Source: Bin80 sp964503085
GTDB lineage: Bacteria; Bacteroidota; Rhodothermia; Rhodothermales; Bin80
DNA: 64,000 nucleotides
Direction: 5' to 3'
Assembly: GCA_964503085.1 (NCBI GenBank)
Contig: CAZCYQ010000013.1
Coordinates: 1 to 64,000, forward strand
In this document: piece after piece, positions 19,661 through 28,308 of the stretch
How the letters are laid out: each line of letters begins with the position of its first letter
How positions within the stretch are numbered: position 1 is the first letter of the stretch
Made by a program: the position numbers and the translations under genes
The notes under the pieces: generated by a model
Databases searched by the model: none
What the model was told of the DNA's origin: nothing
What the model saw: only the letters and a program-made list of their open reading frames with translations

Positions 19661-20893
19661 ATGACTCCACCTCGAACAGCGACAGGCTGGACGCTTGCGG
19701 CAACTGTGTTGCTCTCTGTATCACCTGGTTGTCGGCTGGGAAACTTCGAATCGAATGAGGCTTGGTCCGGCACAATTGATACACTTGCTTCCGGCGAACT
19801 CGTTGTTCAGAACACCGATGAGCCGCTATGGAATGAGGCGGACATTTGGCAGTTCGCGGAGGAAATCAGGCTCGGAACAGACGCCGATGACGAGGCGCCG
19901 ATTTTTGGAGAAGTCATTTCCTTTGATGTGGATGGGCAAGGACGGGTTTTTGTTCTCGACTTTCAGGCTCAAGAGATCAGCGTTTTTGATTCGGACGGGA
20001 CCTTTGTACGCACAATTGGAAGCGAGGGGACAGGGCCGGGAGAATTCGAGCAAGCTCTTTCAGTTGACATCAGCCAGAACGGAAACGTCTTGGTCATGCA
20101 GATGCTCAAGGCGCAGCTTTCCATTTTCGATCCAAACGGCAGATACCTAAGAACAGAGTCGATCGGTAATCCCGGCGTGGGCCTTAGTCCATATCCGGGC
20201 GGATTCGACTTCGGGGGGCGCTACAACGCGGTAGTTGTATCCTTCCATGACGACTTCAGCATGACCCAAGTCATGGCCCGATTTGATCAGTCACTTACTC
20301 CGCTAGATACTATTGCGATTCCCGAAGCTTCTGTCGAAAGGGAGGCCTTTACACATGAGATGGATCTGGGCGGCGGGCGGCGCGCGTCTATTGGTGAGTC
20401 GATACCCTTTCAGGGATCCTTTGAGTGGCGCTTCTCTCCAACTGGGAATCTTTGGACCCTGACTACCAAAGAATATGAGCTAGTCGAACTGACTCCGGCT
20501 GGAGAGACGCTTCGACGAGTCTCCAAAGACCATGACCCGATCCCTGTGAGCGAGGAAGAAATGGATGACGTGCGGGAGGAATTCCAGTGGTTCATCGATA
20601 GAGGCGGGACCGTCGATTGGGCACGGATTCCAGATACAAAGCCCGCAGTAGTTTCATTCTTCAGTGACGATGAAGGCAATCTGTGGGTAAAGCGGGAAGC
20701 AGCGATGCCCGAAGACGAAGGCCGCCTTTTCGATCTGTTTGATCCCGAAGGACGGTTTCTGGGAGAGCTGCGCCTTCCATTCTTGTTGCAATCTGATCCT
20801 GAACCAATCGTGAGAAACGGAATGCTATATGGCGTCACCACGGACGACCTCGGCGCTCCAAACCTTGTGAGAGCGCGTATCGACAAGCCTTAG
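19661..20893 (+). CDS. Six-bladed beta-propeller lipoprotein
   Basis: A 410-residue protein with a lipoprotein-type N-terminus (VLLSVSPGC, lipidated Cys near residue 24). The body shows repeated propeller-blade patterns such as VISFDVDGQGRVFVLDFQAQ, ISVFDSDGTFVRTIG, VLVMQMLKAQLSIFDPNGRY and FSDDEGNLWV, typical of 6-bladed NHL-like proteins widespread in Bacteroidota/Rhodothermota. No catalytic motif is visible and the role is unknown. It lies between two lyase operons on the opposite strand, convergent with the downstream heparinase-like gene, and may not belong to the alginate system. Confidence 0.7.
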   Translation: MTPPRTATGWTLAATVLLSVSPGCRLGNFESNEAWSGTIDTLASGELVVQNTDEPLWNEADIWQFAEEIRLGTDADDEAPIFGEVISFDVDGQGRVFVLDFQAQEISVFDSDGTFVRTIGSEGTGPGEFEQALSVDISQNGNVLVMQMLKAQLSIFDPNGRYLRTESIGNPGVGLSPYPGGFDFGGRYNAVVVSFHDDFSMTQVMARFDQSLTPLDTIAIPEASVEREAFTHEMDLGGGRRASIGESIPFQGSFEWRFSPTGNLWTLTTKEYELVELTPAGETLRRVSKDHDPIPVSEEEMDDVREEFQWFIDRGGTVDWARIPDTKPAVVSFFSDDEGNLWVKREAAMPEDEGRLFDLFDPEGRFLGELRLPFLLQSDPEPIVRNGMLYGVTTDDLGAPNLVRARIDKP

Positions 20894-20992
20894 CAACCTT
20901 GTTCGAGACACTTACAGGTAAGGAGCGTTGCCGTGCAGATATGACGAAGAACCCCCACAAACACGTTTTAAACCGCCGATACTTGACTTCCC

Positions 20993-23617
20993 TCACCGAA
21001 CGCGTACAACTCTACCCAACAATGTCGCACCACGCGCGTCCGTAAAGCGCACGAGATATACAGCAGAAGGGGCAGGCGAACCAGACGCCGTATTTCCATC
21101 CCACAAAATGCGAATAGTCTTGGTGCCGGCTATATGGTCTGCTTCAATTTCACGTATCCGCTGGCCCAAGAGATTGTACACCTCAGCAGTAAGCGGGCCA
21201 GTACTGCTCACCGATGCCTCCAGCGTCACGGAGTGAGTGAACGGGTTTGGGTAGGCTTGTAGCTTCTCTGGAGCAATACCATCGGGGATCAGATCAATAC
21301 TCGTCTTTTCCAAGCCGATCAATAGACGATCCGTTTGAATAGTAAATGGGCTTGGCTGCCCGTTAATACGAACCTCCTGCACCAACTCTGCACCCGTCAT
21401 GACTACTTCGATCTGTGCAGATGGATGCACCGCGGGCGTAGCAATATCAAGGACTCCACTCGTGCTGGCATCCAGAGCAAGCGTCACCTTTGAATCTGAG
21501 AAAACCTCAATCTCCGAACTTTTGAATTCATTCGCTTCGCGAACAGCCAGATTCTGCCATCCCGCATCAGTGATCCGTAACCACGCAAAAGTCCCATCAG
21601 TTGCAAATTCGCCCAGCTCACGGTACTCTGACCGTACTTGGAGGAAAAAGTAATCCAGTGAATCAGATCTGGCAAGCCTTGCGGCTACATAGGACTCACT
21701 ACTCAAATCGACTAGGTCTGGAACGGGAGACCCGGACCTTGCCGGCAAAAGTAGCTGCATGAATGCCGCCTCTTGACCGACCTGCGCGGCCTCAATATAA
21801 CGCTCATATCGCTCGTCCTTGAACAGGCTGATGTAGCCGGTTGATACCGCCAAGCTCGCAGACTTGGGTAAGATAAATGCGTCCAGTCTTGCTGCCGCAC
21901 CGTAACGGTTTTCGAAAGGAGACCACGATAGATAGTGACCCGACTGATCAAATGATCCACGTCCGTGCAAATAAGATCGGTATGTATGCTCCTCTGAACC
22001 GTAAAGCAAATCTGAAACAACAAAATAATCCTGATCAATAAAGGCGATACTCCGGCGCAGATTCACGTCGTTCGGGCGAACATACCCGCTCTCCTTTTCT
22101 GCAAACCCGAAAAAAATGGAATTAATCTCATGGCGGGCCACCGGAGTAACATTAAAAACAAACGGCCTACTAAACAGGTTATCCGCCACCGGTGGATAAC
22201 CATCTGCAGTCGGAATATTGTGTGCGCGGGCCGTAGTGTACCAGGAGCTGCGCCGATCATCAGAGAATCCCGAAGGTCCATAGCCTGCATCTGGAGCTAA
22301 AATGGCATCGTTTCCCCCTAGGAAAAAGGACAGCTGATCTGGATGATTATGATTGTCAGCGTCTGCAACTCCATGAAACAACAAATAACGATCATCCGCT
22401 CCCCCGTCCCAGTTCGCCCGAAAAACCACCTGACCACCTTCCAGAAACTGATTGGGAGAAGCCGTTGGTGCAACAGATTCAATGGAGCTGTCGAATAGGA
22501 TGTACTCGTCGATTTCCCACGTTACGTCTACGGTTGCACCAGTGTAATCTCGTTCAATCAGGCGGGTATTCTCAAAATTCCACTGACAAATGGCTGCAAA
22601 ATCTGCGTCCGTATTCAATGAGGTCGGAACGCCTCTGTAGGCTGCAGCCACCATATGGGTGGGCGCCGGCTTAAGGTAGGAATCCTCTATATTCGGAATC
22701 TGGCCACGTCCTGTGCGTACACGGATTGGCCACTCAAATGCTGGCTGATAATCACCGAATAAATCTATCCCTGATACATTCAGGTAATGCCACAGAAAAG
22801 GAATAAAGTTTACTGCATTATACATCCAGTAGTGCCCACCTTCACGGTAGATTCCATCCGCACTAAACTGGTACTTCGTCACTGTATTTGCTGCTTCCAG
22901 CGCATGGGAGAGCCAATCTGCCGCCTGATCATGGTCGGATAGTACCAGCGCTGCAGTACCGATTGCCCATGCCGGCTTGGACCTGTGATTATGCGGGCGC
23001 GGTGCCAGGCGGGCCCCAACCATAATATTGTCCCTCAGATACTGCGTCTCTTCCGCTATGCGACGACGAATTTCGGTATTCTGATCTGAGGTCAGCTGAT
23101 CATAAACCCAGTCATAGGCAGCAGCGTAATTCTGCAACCAGGTCGCACGGTAAATCTCATCATAAGGTTTTTCCCCGGTCTGGGGCACACCGTCATAAGC
23201 CACAAGTAATGCCTCAATTGCCCGTTGAAGGGCAGTCGCATCTTCCTCTATGATCCACCAGAAAGCTAATGTCTTTGCTGCCCGAGGACGATCATTTTCA
23301 TCCAGAGTCGACGCATCTTTAGTGATGTACTTGAGAGCATCTGCCCTGAAGCGCTGCCAAAGGATATAATAGCTTGAGCCCTGATCAGCCTTGCGCAAAC
23401 GGAGTTCCGGTATAAAATCCGCAGAAAAGTATAAAGAAGGGTGTTGCTCGCTTGCCGGTAATACCGGTGTGGTATCAGTAGCAAAACCCGTGTACGTGTC
23501 GTATCTGGGATGCTGAGCTAGAGCATGCGCAGGAACAAGCAGACCAATGAACAACAGCTGCCGCCATAAAGACACAGCGATACCAGATTGGCCGTGTATG
23601 CTACAGATGCCGCTCAT
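20993..23617 (-). CDS. Heparinase II/III-like polysaccharide lyase with T9SS sorting domain
   Basis: An 874-residue secreted protein with signal sequence ending near ALAQ (residue 35). An (alpha/alpha) toroid comes first (TWLQNYAAAYDWVYDQL, PHNHRSKPAWAIGTAALVL, YREGGHYWMYNAVNFIPF), followed by the heparinase II/III beta-sandwich (HGVADADNHNHPDQLSFFLG, LAPDAGYGP). The Asn-His, Tyr and His clusters match the active-site layout of this lyase superfamily (PL17, PL21, PL39). The last 80 residues are a T9SS sorting domain (LQAYPNPFTHSVTLEA). It is the last gene of the leftward cluster beginning with the TonB-dependent receptor. Alginate is the likely substrate from context; another uronate polymer is possible. 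Confidence 0.8.
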   Translation of the reverse strand: MSGICSIHGQSGIAVSLWRQLLFIGLLVPAHALAQHPRYDTYTGFATDTTPVLPASEQHPSLYFSADFIPELRLRKADQGSSYYILWQRFRADALKYITKDASTLDENDRPRAAKTLAFWWIIEEDATALQRAIEALLVAYDGVPQTGEKPYDEIYRATWLQNYAAAYDWVYDQLTSDQNTEIRRRIAEETQYLRDNIMVGARLAPRPHNHRSKPAWAIGTAALVLSDHDQAADWLSHALEAANTVTKYQFSADGIYREGGHYWMYNAVNFIPFLWHYLNVSGIDLFGDYQPAFEWPIRVRTGRGQIPNIEDSYLKPAPTHMVAAAYRGVPTSLNTDADFAAICQWNFENTRLIERDYTGATVDVTWEIDEYILFDSSIESVAPTASPNQFLEGGQVVFRANWDGGADDRYLLFHGVADADNHNHPDQLSFFLGGNDAILAPDAGYGPSGFSDDRRSSWYTTARAHNIPTADGYPPVADNLFSRPFVFNVTPVARHEINSIFFGFAEKESGYVRPNDVNLRRSIAFIDQDYFVVSDLLYGSEEHTYRSYLHGRGSFDQSGHYLSWSPFENRYGAAARLDAFILPKSASLAVSTGYISLFKDERYERYIEAAQVGQEAAFMQLLLPARSGSPVPDLVDLSSESYVAARLARSDSLDYFFLQVRSEYRELGEFATDGTFAWLRITDAGWQNLAVREANEFKSSEIEVFSDSKVTLALDASTSGVLDIATPAVHPSAQIEVVMTGAELVQEVRINGQPSPFTIQTDRLLIGLEKTSIDLIPDGIAPEKLQAYPNPFTHSVTLEASVSSTGPLTAEVYNLLGQRIREIEADHIAGTKTIRILWDGNTASGSPAPSAVYLVRFTDARGATLLGRVVRVR

Positions 23618-23634
23618 ATGCCGGCAAGCTTGTT

Positions 23635-25035
23635 CTAAAAAGAGTAGGATACACTAAAGAGCACATTATGCTTGCGTATCCGGTTGTAGTCAACATTGGA
23701 TTCCCATCTATCCTGATAACGCAAGCGCTGGAATTCATATGCGATATCCAGCGTAAGGACGGAAATACTCGTCCCGAGTCCGGCACTGAATGCGTCTCCG
23801 GTGGCCGTCTGCCCGACAAGTCCAAAGCCTTCAATCCTGAACGGCTGTGGGTCGCGCCTGAACCCTGCACGCAGGAAGATATCTCCCTGGAAATTCCATT
23901 CTGCCCCCAAACCTATTCCCTCAACCATCCCCCAGTCTGGAGCTGTGGTCACGCCACTGCCCGTAACCTTCAGGTCCGAAAAGTTCTGCCAGGAATAATC
24001 TGCAGCGAGCGTAACGGCCGGTATCGGACGCAAAGCAACCCCTGCCCTGACACGGGCGGGCAACCTGACTTTATCCACTCCTACCTGCGTAAGACTTCGC
24101 ACCTCGCCATCCGGTGTACGCGCTTGTCCAGTGTTGCTGAAGTTGCGTCGCAGGTTACTCGAAAATTGGTACGTGATCCCCACAGTGATCACATCATACT
24201 GCCACTGCATGCCGAGTACTCCTCCCCAGCTGTTGTATTCTGAGGATCCGTCCCACGATATGGCGCCATCAGCGGGTTCATGACTATAATCATGAGCATC
24301 TTCGCGCAGTATGAACACACCTGTTTCGCGGATCTCCTGACGATCCGTAGAGCTCCCCCAAGTTCGAGAAATACGCAGTCCAACATGAAAATTTTCACTC
24401 AACTCCCATCCGAATGCTGAGGAAACCGCCTGCATATATCCCGTTCGCTCCCTCTCAAAAGCTGACCATCTAACAACAATTTCTTCTCCAGGCTTAGGGC
24501 GTTCAACAGGATCCGGACGAAATTGGCCGATGTAGGGATTCAGTACATTATCGTTGCGATCATAGTCGCTCAACTGTGCGGCTTGGTGCAGCATAATCCC
24601 CACAGTCAATGTGCGGTCGCCCAATCTCAATGGGATTGCTCCCCCTATTGCCGCTAATCGAAAAGTGCCCTGACTATGGGTCCAGTCCGGCGCCGAGAGT
24701 GGCTCGCTCCGATATTCATCTGGGTCCGCGAAAAAGAGCGACATCCCCGCGTAATAGCGATTGGGATTCCAATGCTGTGTTTCTGCCCAGTCCTGCTGAA
24801 ACCAGGCCCCACTTACAGAGAGCGCTGGGCGAGAAAGACTGGCGAGCCCTGCCGGATTGAGTATTACTGTTTCGATAGACCCTGACAGGGCAGTTACTGC
24901 ACTGCCCATCCCCCGTGCACGCGCAGTTACGGACTCCTGACGCTCGACCCCCTGAACCGATAATGGCTGCATAACCCCCTGCCCATATGACAACGGAGCT
25001 ATGAACAGCAACAGTAGCGGGAGGCGTCGAAGCAT
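23635..25035 (-). CDS. FadL/OmpP1-like outer-membrane barrel protein
   Basis: A 466-residue protein with a signal peptide (cleavage near LSYGQ, residue 19) and alternating-hydrophobicity strands ending in an aromatic residue (VLFSVSYSF), as expected for a barrel inserted by Bam. The N-terminal stretch ARARGMGSAVTALSGSIETVILNPAGLASL is the AxGMGGA...NPAG pattern shared by FadL-like and PorV-like proteins. It follows the PorV-like gene by 9 bases, in a cluster with a T9SS protein and a TonB-dependent receptor. A transport or T9SS-accessory role is possible; none is shown. Confidence 0.75.
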   Translation of the reverse strand: MLRRLPLLLLFIAPLSYGQGVMQPLSVQGVERQESVTARARGMGSAVTALSGSIETVILNPAGLASLSRPALSVSGAWFQQDWAETQHWNPNRYYAGMSLFFADPDEYRSEPLSAPDWTHSQGTFRLAAIGGAIPLRLGDRTLTVGIMLHQAAQLSDYDRNDNVLNPYIGQFRPDPVERPKPGEEIVVRWSAFERERTGYMQAVSSAFGWELSENFHVGLRISRTWGSSTDRQEIRETGVFILREDAHDYSHEPADGAISWDGSSEYNSWGGVLGMQWQYDVITVGITYQFSSNLRRNFSNTGQARTPDGEVRSLTQVGVDKVRLPARVRAGVALRPIPAVTLAADYSWQNFSDLKVTGSGVTTAPDWGMVEGIGLGAEWNFQGDIFLRAGFRRDPQPFRIEGFGLVGQTATGDAFSAGLGTSISVLTLDIAYEFQRLRYQDRWESNVDYNRIRKHNVLFSVSYSF

Positions 25036-25044
25036 ATCCTGATG

Positions 25045-26049
25045 TCAGTCTATCAAAAGTGAAAATCCAAGCCGGTGCACAACTCCAAAGGCCTCGCTCA
25101 TGCTACTATAGCTGTAATCAAACCCGAGCCCTACCGAAGCGATTGGCTGACGAATCCCAAGTCCAAAACTGTAAGACGCGATGTCATAATTGTGCTGATA
25201 ACCGCCCCGTACATGTATGCGCTGTAAAAATGCGTACTCCAGTCCTGCAGCCCACTGTTGATCATAATCATTAGGCTGAATGAGGTCGAAGGTGGCGGTC
25301 AAACGGTTTGGGCCTTGAAATGAAATGAGGCCACCGCTGCCAATAATATCCACTGCACCACCAAGTCTGAACCGTAACGGAACCGGATAGGAATCTTCCT
25401 CAAAAACCACCGGTGCACCAAAGTTCATCACGGAAGCACCTATTCGCAGCGATCGAAACCCCGTGATGTATGTCATCCCAAAGTCAAACAGAAACGCATT
25501 GGCTTCCGAAAGCCAGAGGTTCTCCTGCGCCATCTTGGCAGTTAGACCAGCAGAAAACCTGTCCGTGAATGCTCTAGCATAGGAGACGCCAAAAACCCAG
25601 CTCCGTAATGAGAAGGTCGTACCGGTCAGGCCCGGGTTATATACCTGTGTTCCTCCCTGATCAACGAATCCGAGATGATCCACTCGCGTCTCCTGAAAAT
25701 CCCCCATGTCCGCCATGTAAAAATGAACGCCCGCGTGCCCCCAGGATCCAAGGGATGCACCATAGGCAACCCCATAATGAGCTGTATCCAGAAACCAGTC
25801 CACCCGGTCAATTACGAGACTGTGTCCCGCTGTGCGCGTCAGCCCGGCCGGGTTCCAGTAGAGCGCATGCGCCCCTTCGGCTATAGCGCTATACGCAGTT
25901 CCTATACCCATTGAACGGGCATCGGGGGCCACACTCAGGAATTGCATAGAGGATGTTCCCACCTTCTGCCCATGGGTCGTCGGCAAAAACAAACTATTGG
26001 TGAAAAGAAAGACCAATACTGCAATGCTGCCCGAGGTTCTTATTCTCAT
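25045..26049 (-). CDS. PorV/PorQ-family outer-membrane protein
   Basis: A 334-residue barrel protein with a signal peptide ending near THGQ (residue 28). The mature N-terminus GTSSMQFLSVAPDARSMGIGTAYSAIAEGAHALYWNPAGL is the hallmark of the PorV/PorQ family (first 20 residues: SSMQFLSVAPDARSMGIGTA). PorV shuttles T9SS cargo to the attachment complex; many paralogues in this phylum sit beside TonB receptors and a sorting-domain protein, as here. Its ATG overlaps the stop of the upstream T9SS protein gene by 4 bases. Whether it is the general PorV or a paralogue dedicated to its neighbour cannot be told. Confidence 0.8.
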   Translation of the reverse strand: MRIRTSGSIAVLVFLFTNSLFLPTTHGQKVGTSSMQFLSVAPDARSMGIGTAYSAIAEGAHALYWNPAGLTRTAGHSLVIDRVDWFLDTAHYGVAYGASLGSWGHAGVHFYMADMGDFQETRVDHLGFVDQGGTQVYNPGLTGTTFSLRSWVFGVSYARAFTDRFSAGLTAKMAQENLWLSEANAFLFDFGMTYITGFRSLRIGASVMNFGAPVVFEEDSYPVPLRFRLGGAVDIIGSGGLISFQGPNRLTATFDLIQPNDYDQQWAAGLEYAFLQRIHVRGGYQHNYDIASYSFGLGIRQPIASVGLGFDYSYSSMSEAFGVVHRLGFSLLID

Positions 26050-28286
26050 TTGATCACCGTAAATTTGCCGCGATAGGTTTCCCCATCGGGAGTCTGTACG
26101 ACGAAGAAGTAGACTCCCGAAGCAATCTCCTGATCATTTCGGGTCACTTGAAACCAAGGGACAGAATACTGAGATGCGTCGTGCTCTATCGTATCAACGA
26201 GTTGTCCGCTGTATGAGTAAATCTCAATTGTAGCACGCTCCGGCAGCCCATAAAAACCAATTTGCTGCGCTGAATTGCCCCCCCCTCCGCTAGTGAAACC
26301 ACTGCTGAGATAAAAGGGGTTAGGCACAGCGTGCACTTCGGTCAGCGTTTCAGCAGCTCCAAGTCTGGAAGTTACCTCCATGAGATTGGTCTTCCCGCTT
26401 TCATTGCCTTGGGCATCCAGGGACGTGACTGCATACCACTGTGACTCTCCGACCGTCGTTTCTGTATCAATGAACTCGTACAAGTCTGACTCGGTCAGAT
26501 TATTGGCACTGCCAGCGGGAATCTCTGCTAGGGTCTGCCATGGACCGATCGCTGCCTGTGAGCGCTGCACGCGGTAGGTAGTCACCGGGCCGGTCAATCG
26601 CGGATGTGAAAAAGATTCCTGCGAACGTCCCCAACGCAGAACCGAATGTGCCCTGTCGTTGTTGGTGATCTTGACAATAGGCGCAGGAGGAGGGGTAGGT
26701 ATCTGATAAACCCCATCGGGCGGGTTATCTTCCGGCCAGAATGGAAGCACGGGGGCCCGGCCTGTATAGGCATTGTAGGCCATGTCGGCCACATCTTTGA
26801 CGGTTCGGACATCCGAGTTTACATAGTCTGGATAACCAAACTCTCCGATATAGCTTTCTGAAAGCGTTTGACCGGAAGCCGGATCAATCACCCGATCTGC
26901 AAAATGCGGGACTTCATGCCACGGCATTTGCTCGTCAATCACCTCGCCAAGACCCCCACCTTCGTCCCATTCCCCAGGTCCATGGACAGCGCCATAGCCC
27001 ACCACTTCAGCTATTGAGAACTCCAGCTTGGCTCCCGGCGGAAGGATATACGGTCCAAATACAATATGGTGACCCACTGCCTTGTAGGATTGCCTGAAAT
27101 TGAATGCCCCACGCCCGATCCACTTCAGGGAATCGGGATCTTCGGTGCCCGGTGGCGGAGGAAATACGGTTTCGCGGTAAGGCGTATATGTACCACTCCA
27201 GCGCGAGTACGGGACAAGCTTGGGTCTCATCTTGTCCTCTCTGGAGTTTCCGCTTTCGACCTTGTTCATGAAGGGTTGTTTGAGCGTGCTGTCGCTATTA
27301 ATCATGCGCTCATTTGAAACCCTCGGATCAAGTGCGAACGTGTTACCCTTAGTAGCCAAGTAGTTGCGATCGTAATACAACATCTGGATACCGGGAGCCT
27401 GGGGGGACATCAATCCTCCGCCCTGCTCACCGGTAGCAGCAAAATTCGCAAAGTATTTTGGATCCGGTTTGCCGGATTGGGCAAAATCCGCGTTCACCCC
27501 ATTCCCCGTGTTGAGCACATACCTTAGCCAGCGATGCCGGTCGAAATAACTGCGCAGATCATTCTTGTACATGAAATCATACTCCCACGTACCATACCAC
27601 CGCTGAAACCCCATCATGGAAGGAGCCACTCCATAATGAAATCCTATGAGCACTTCATGAAGGGTCTCATTATTATCTGGGTTGCCATCCCCGTCCTTAT
27701 CACCGGTATTTTCAAACGTGTACTCGAAGATGATCAAATCATCATAATCTGGATAACTCCACGCCCGACTGGTACGTGTGACTGATATCCCGGTATTAGT
27801 GCCCCACTGCGCAGTGATAATCTCCTCCGCTTCATTGGGATCATAAGCCGGGTTCACACTACCATCGTCTAGTAGCGGATAGTTCTCTATGCGTTCAATG
27901 GAAATCGGAAAGGAATACACCCCGGCAACCGTGATGGGGACATGCTGCCCGGATGATCCGCCAAACGAGTACATGCGCTCATCGAGATTGAATATGTTCG
28001 TGCCGCTGTACGAGGCTGCGATTGATATTCCGCCTCCAATAATGTTATGCTGTCCACTGTACTGTAGACCATCTATGGTCGTGGCTGAATTCCCTGGCCA
28101 CTCCATAAGTGGATCCAGGGTAATGTCATGATCCCTATAAAACCACTTGCGACCAATCTCTCCCGTGTTATAGACCGTCTCGTGCAGCATGCCACGTCGG
28201 TGTACGCGCTTGTCTCGCAGAACCTGTGCCTGAGTTTCAGGAAGCACTGCTGCGACAACTAAAATGAATGCGAGGATACGGGCCAT
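26046..28286 (-). CDS. Large secreted protein with fibronectin-III-like and T9SS sorting domains
   Basis: A 746-residue protein with a signal peptide (residues 1-20, ending TQAQ). The large N-terminal region (about 21-540) is not recognised; it is rich in aromatic residues and Gly/Pro. Residues about 560-660 look like a fibronectin type III domain (TTYRVQRSQAAIGPWQTLAE, then YAVTSLDAQGNESGKTN). The end (about 670-746) is a T9SS/FlgD-like sorting domain (VHAVPNPFYLSSGFTSGGG, ASGVYFFVVQTPDG). It sits between a TonB-dependent receptor and a PorV-like gene, so it may be the surface partner of that receptor in place of SusD. That role is inference. Confidence 0.7.
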   Translation of the reverse strand: MARILAFILVVAAVLPETQAQVLRDKRVHRRGMLHETVYNTGEIGRKWFYRDHDITLDPLMEWPGNSATTIDGLQYSGQHNIIGGGISIAASYSGTNIFNLDERMYSFGGSSGQHVPITVAGVYSFPISIERIENYPLLDDGSVNPAYDPNEAEEIITAQWGTNTGISVTRTSRAWSYPDYDDLIIFEYTFENTGDKDGDGNPDNNETLHEVLIGFHYGVAPSMMGFQRWYGTWEYDFMYKNDLRSYFDRHRWLRYVLNTGNGVNADFAQSGKPDPKYFANFAATGEQGGGLMSPQAPGIQMLYYDRNYLATKGNTFALDPRVSNERMINSDSTLKQPFMNKVESGNSREDKMRPKLVPYSRWSGTYTPYRETVFPPPPGTEDPDSLKWIGRGAFNFRQSYKAVGHHIVFGPYILPPGAKLEFSIAEVVGYGAVHGPGEWDEGGGLGEVIDEQMPWHEVPHFADRVIDPASGQTLSESYIGEFGYPDYVNSDVRTVKDVADMAYNAYTGRAPVLPFWPEDNPPDGVYQIPTPPPAPIVKITNNDRAHSVLRWGRSQESFSHPRLTGPVTTYRVQRSQAAIGPWQTLAEIPAGSANNLTESDLYEFIDTETTVGESQWYAVTSLDAQGNESGKTNLMEVTSRLGAAETLTEVHAVPNPFYLSSGFTSGGGGNSAQQIGFYGLPERATIEIYSYSGQLVDTIEHDASQYSVPWFQVTRNDQEIASGVYFFVVQTPDGETYRGKFTVIK

Positions 28287-28308
28287 CTTTGTTACTATGC
28301 CGTAAGTG

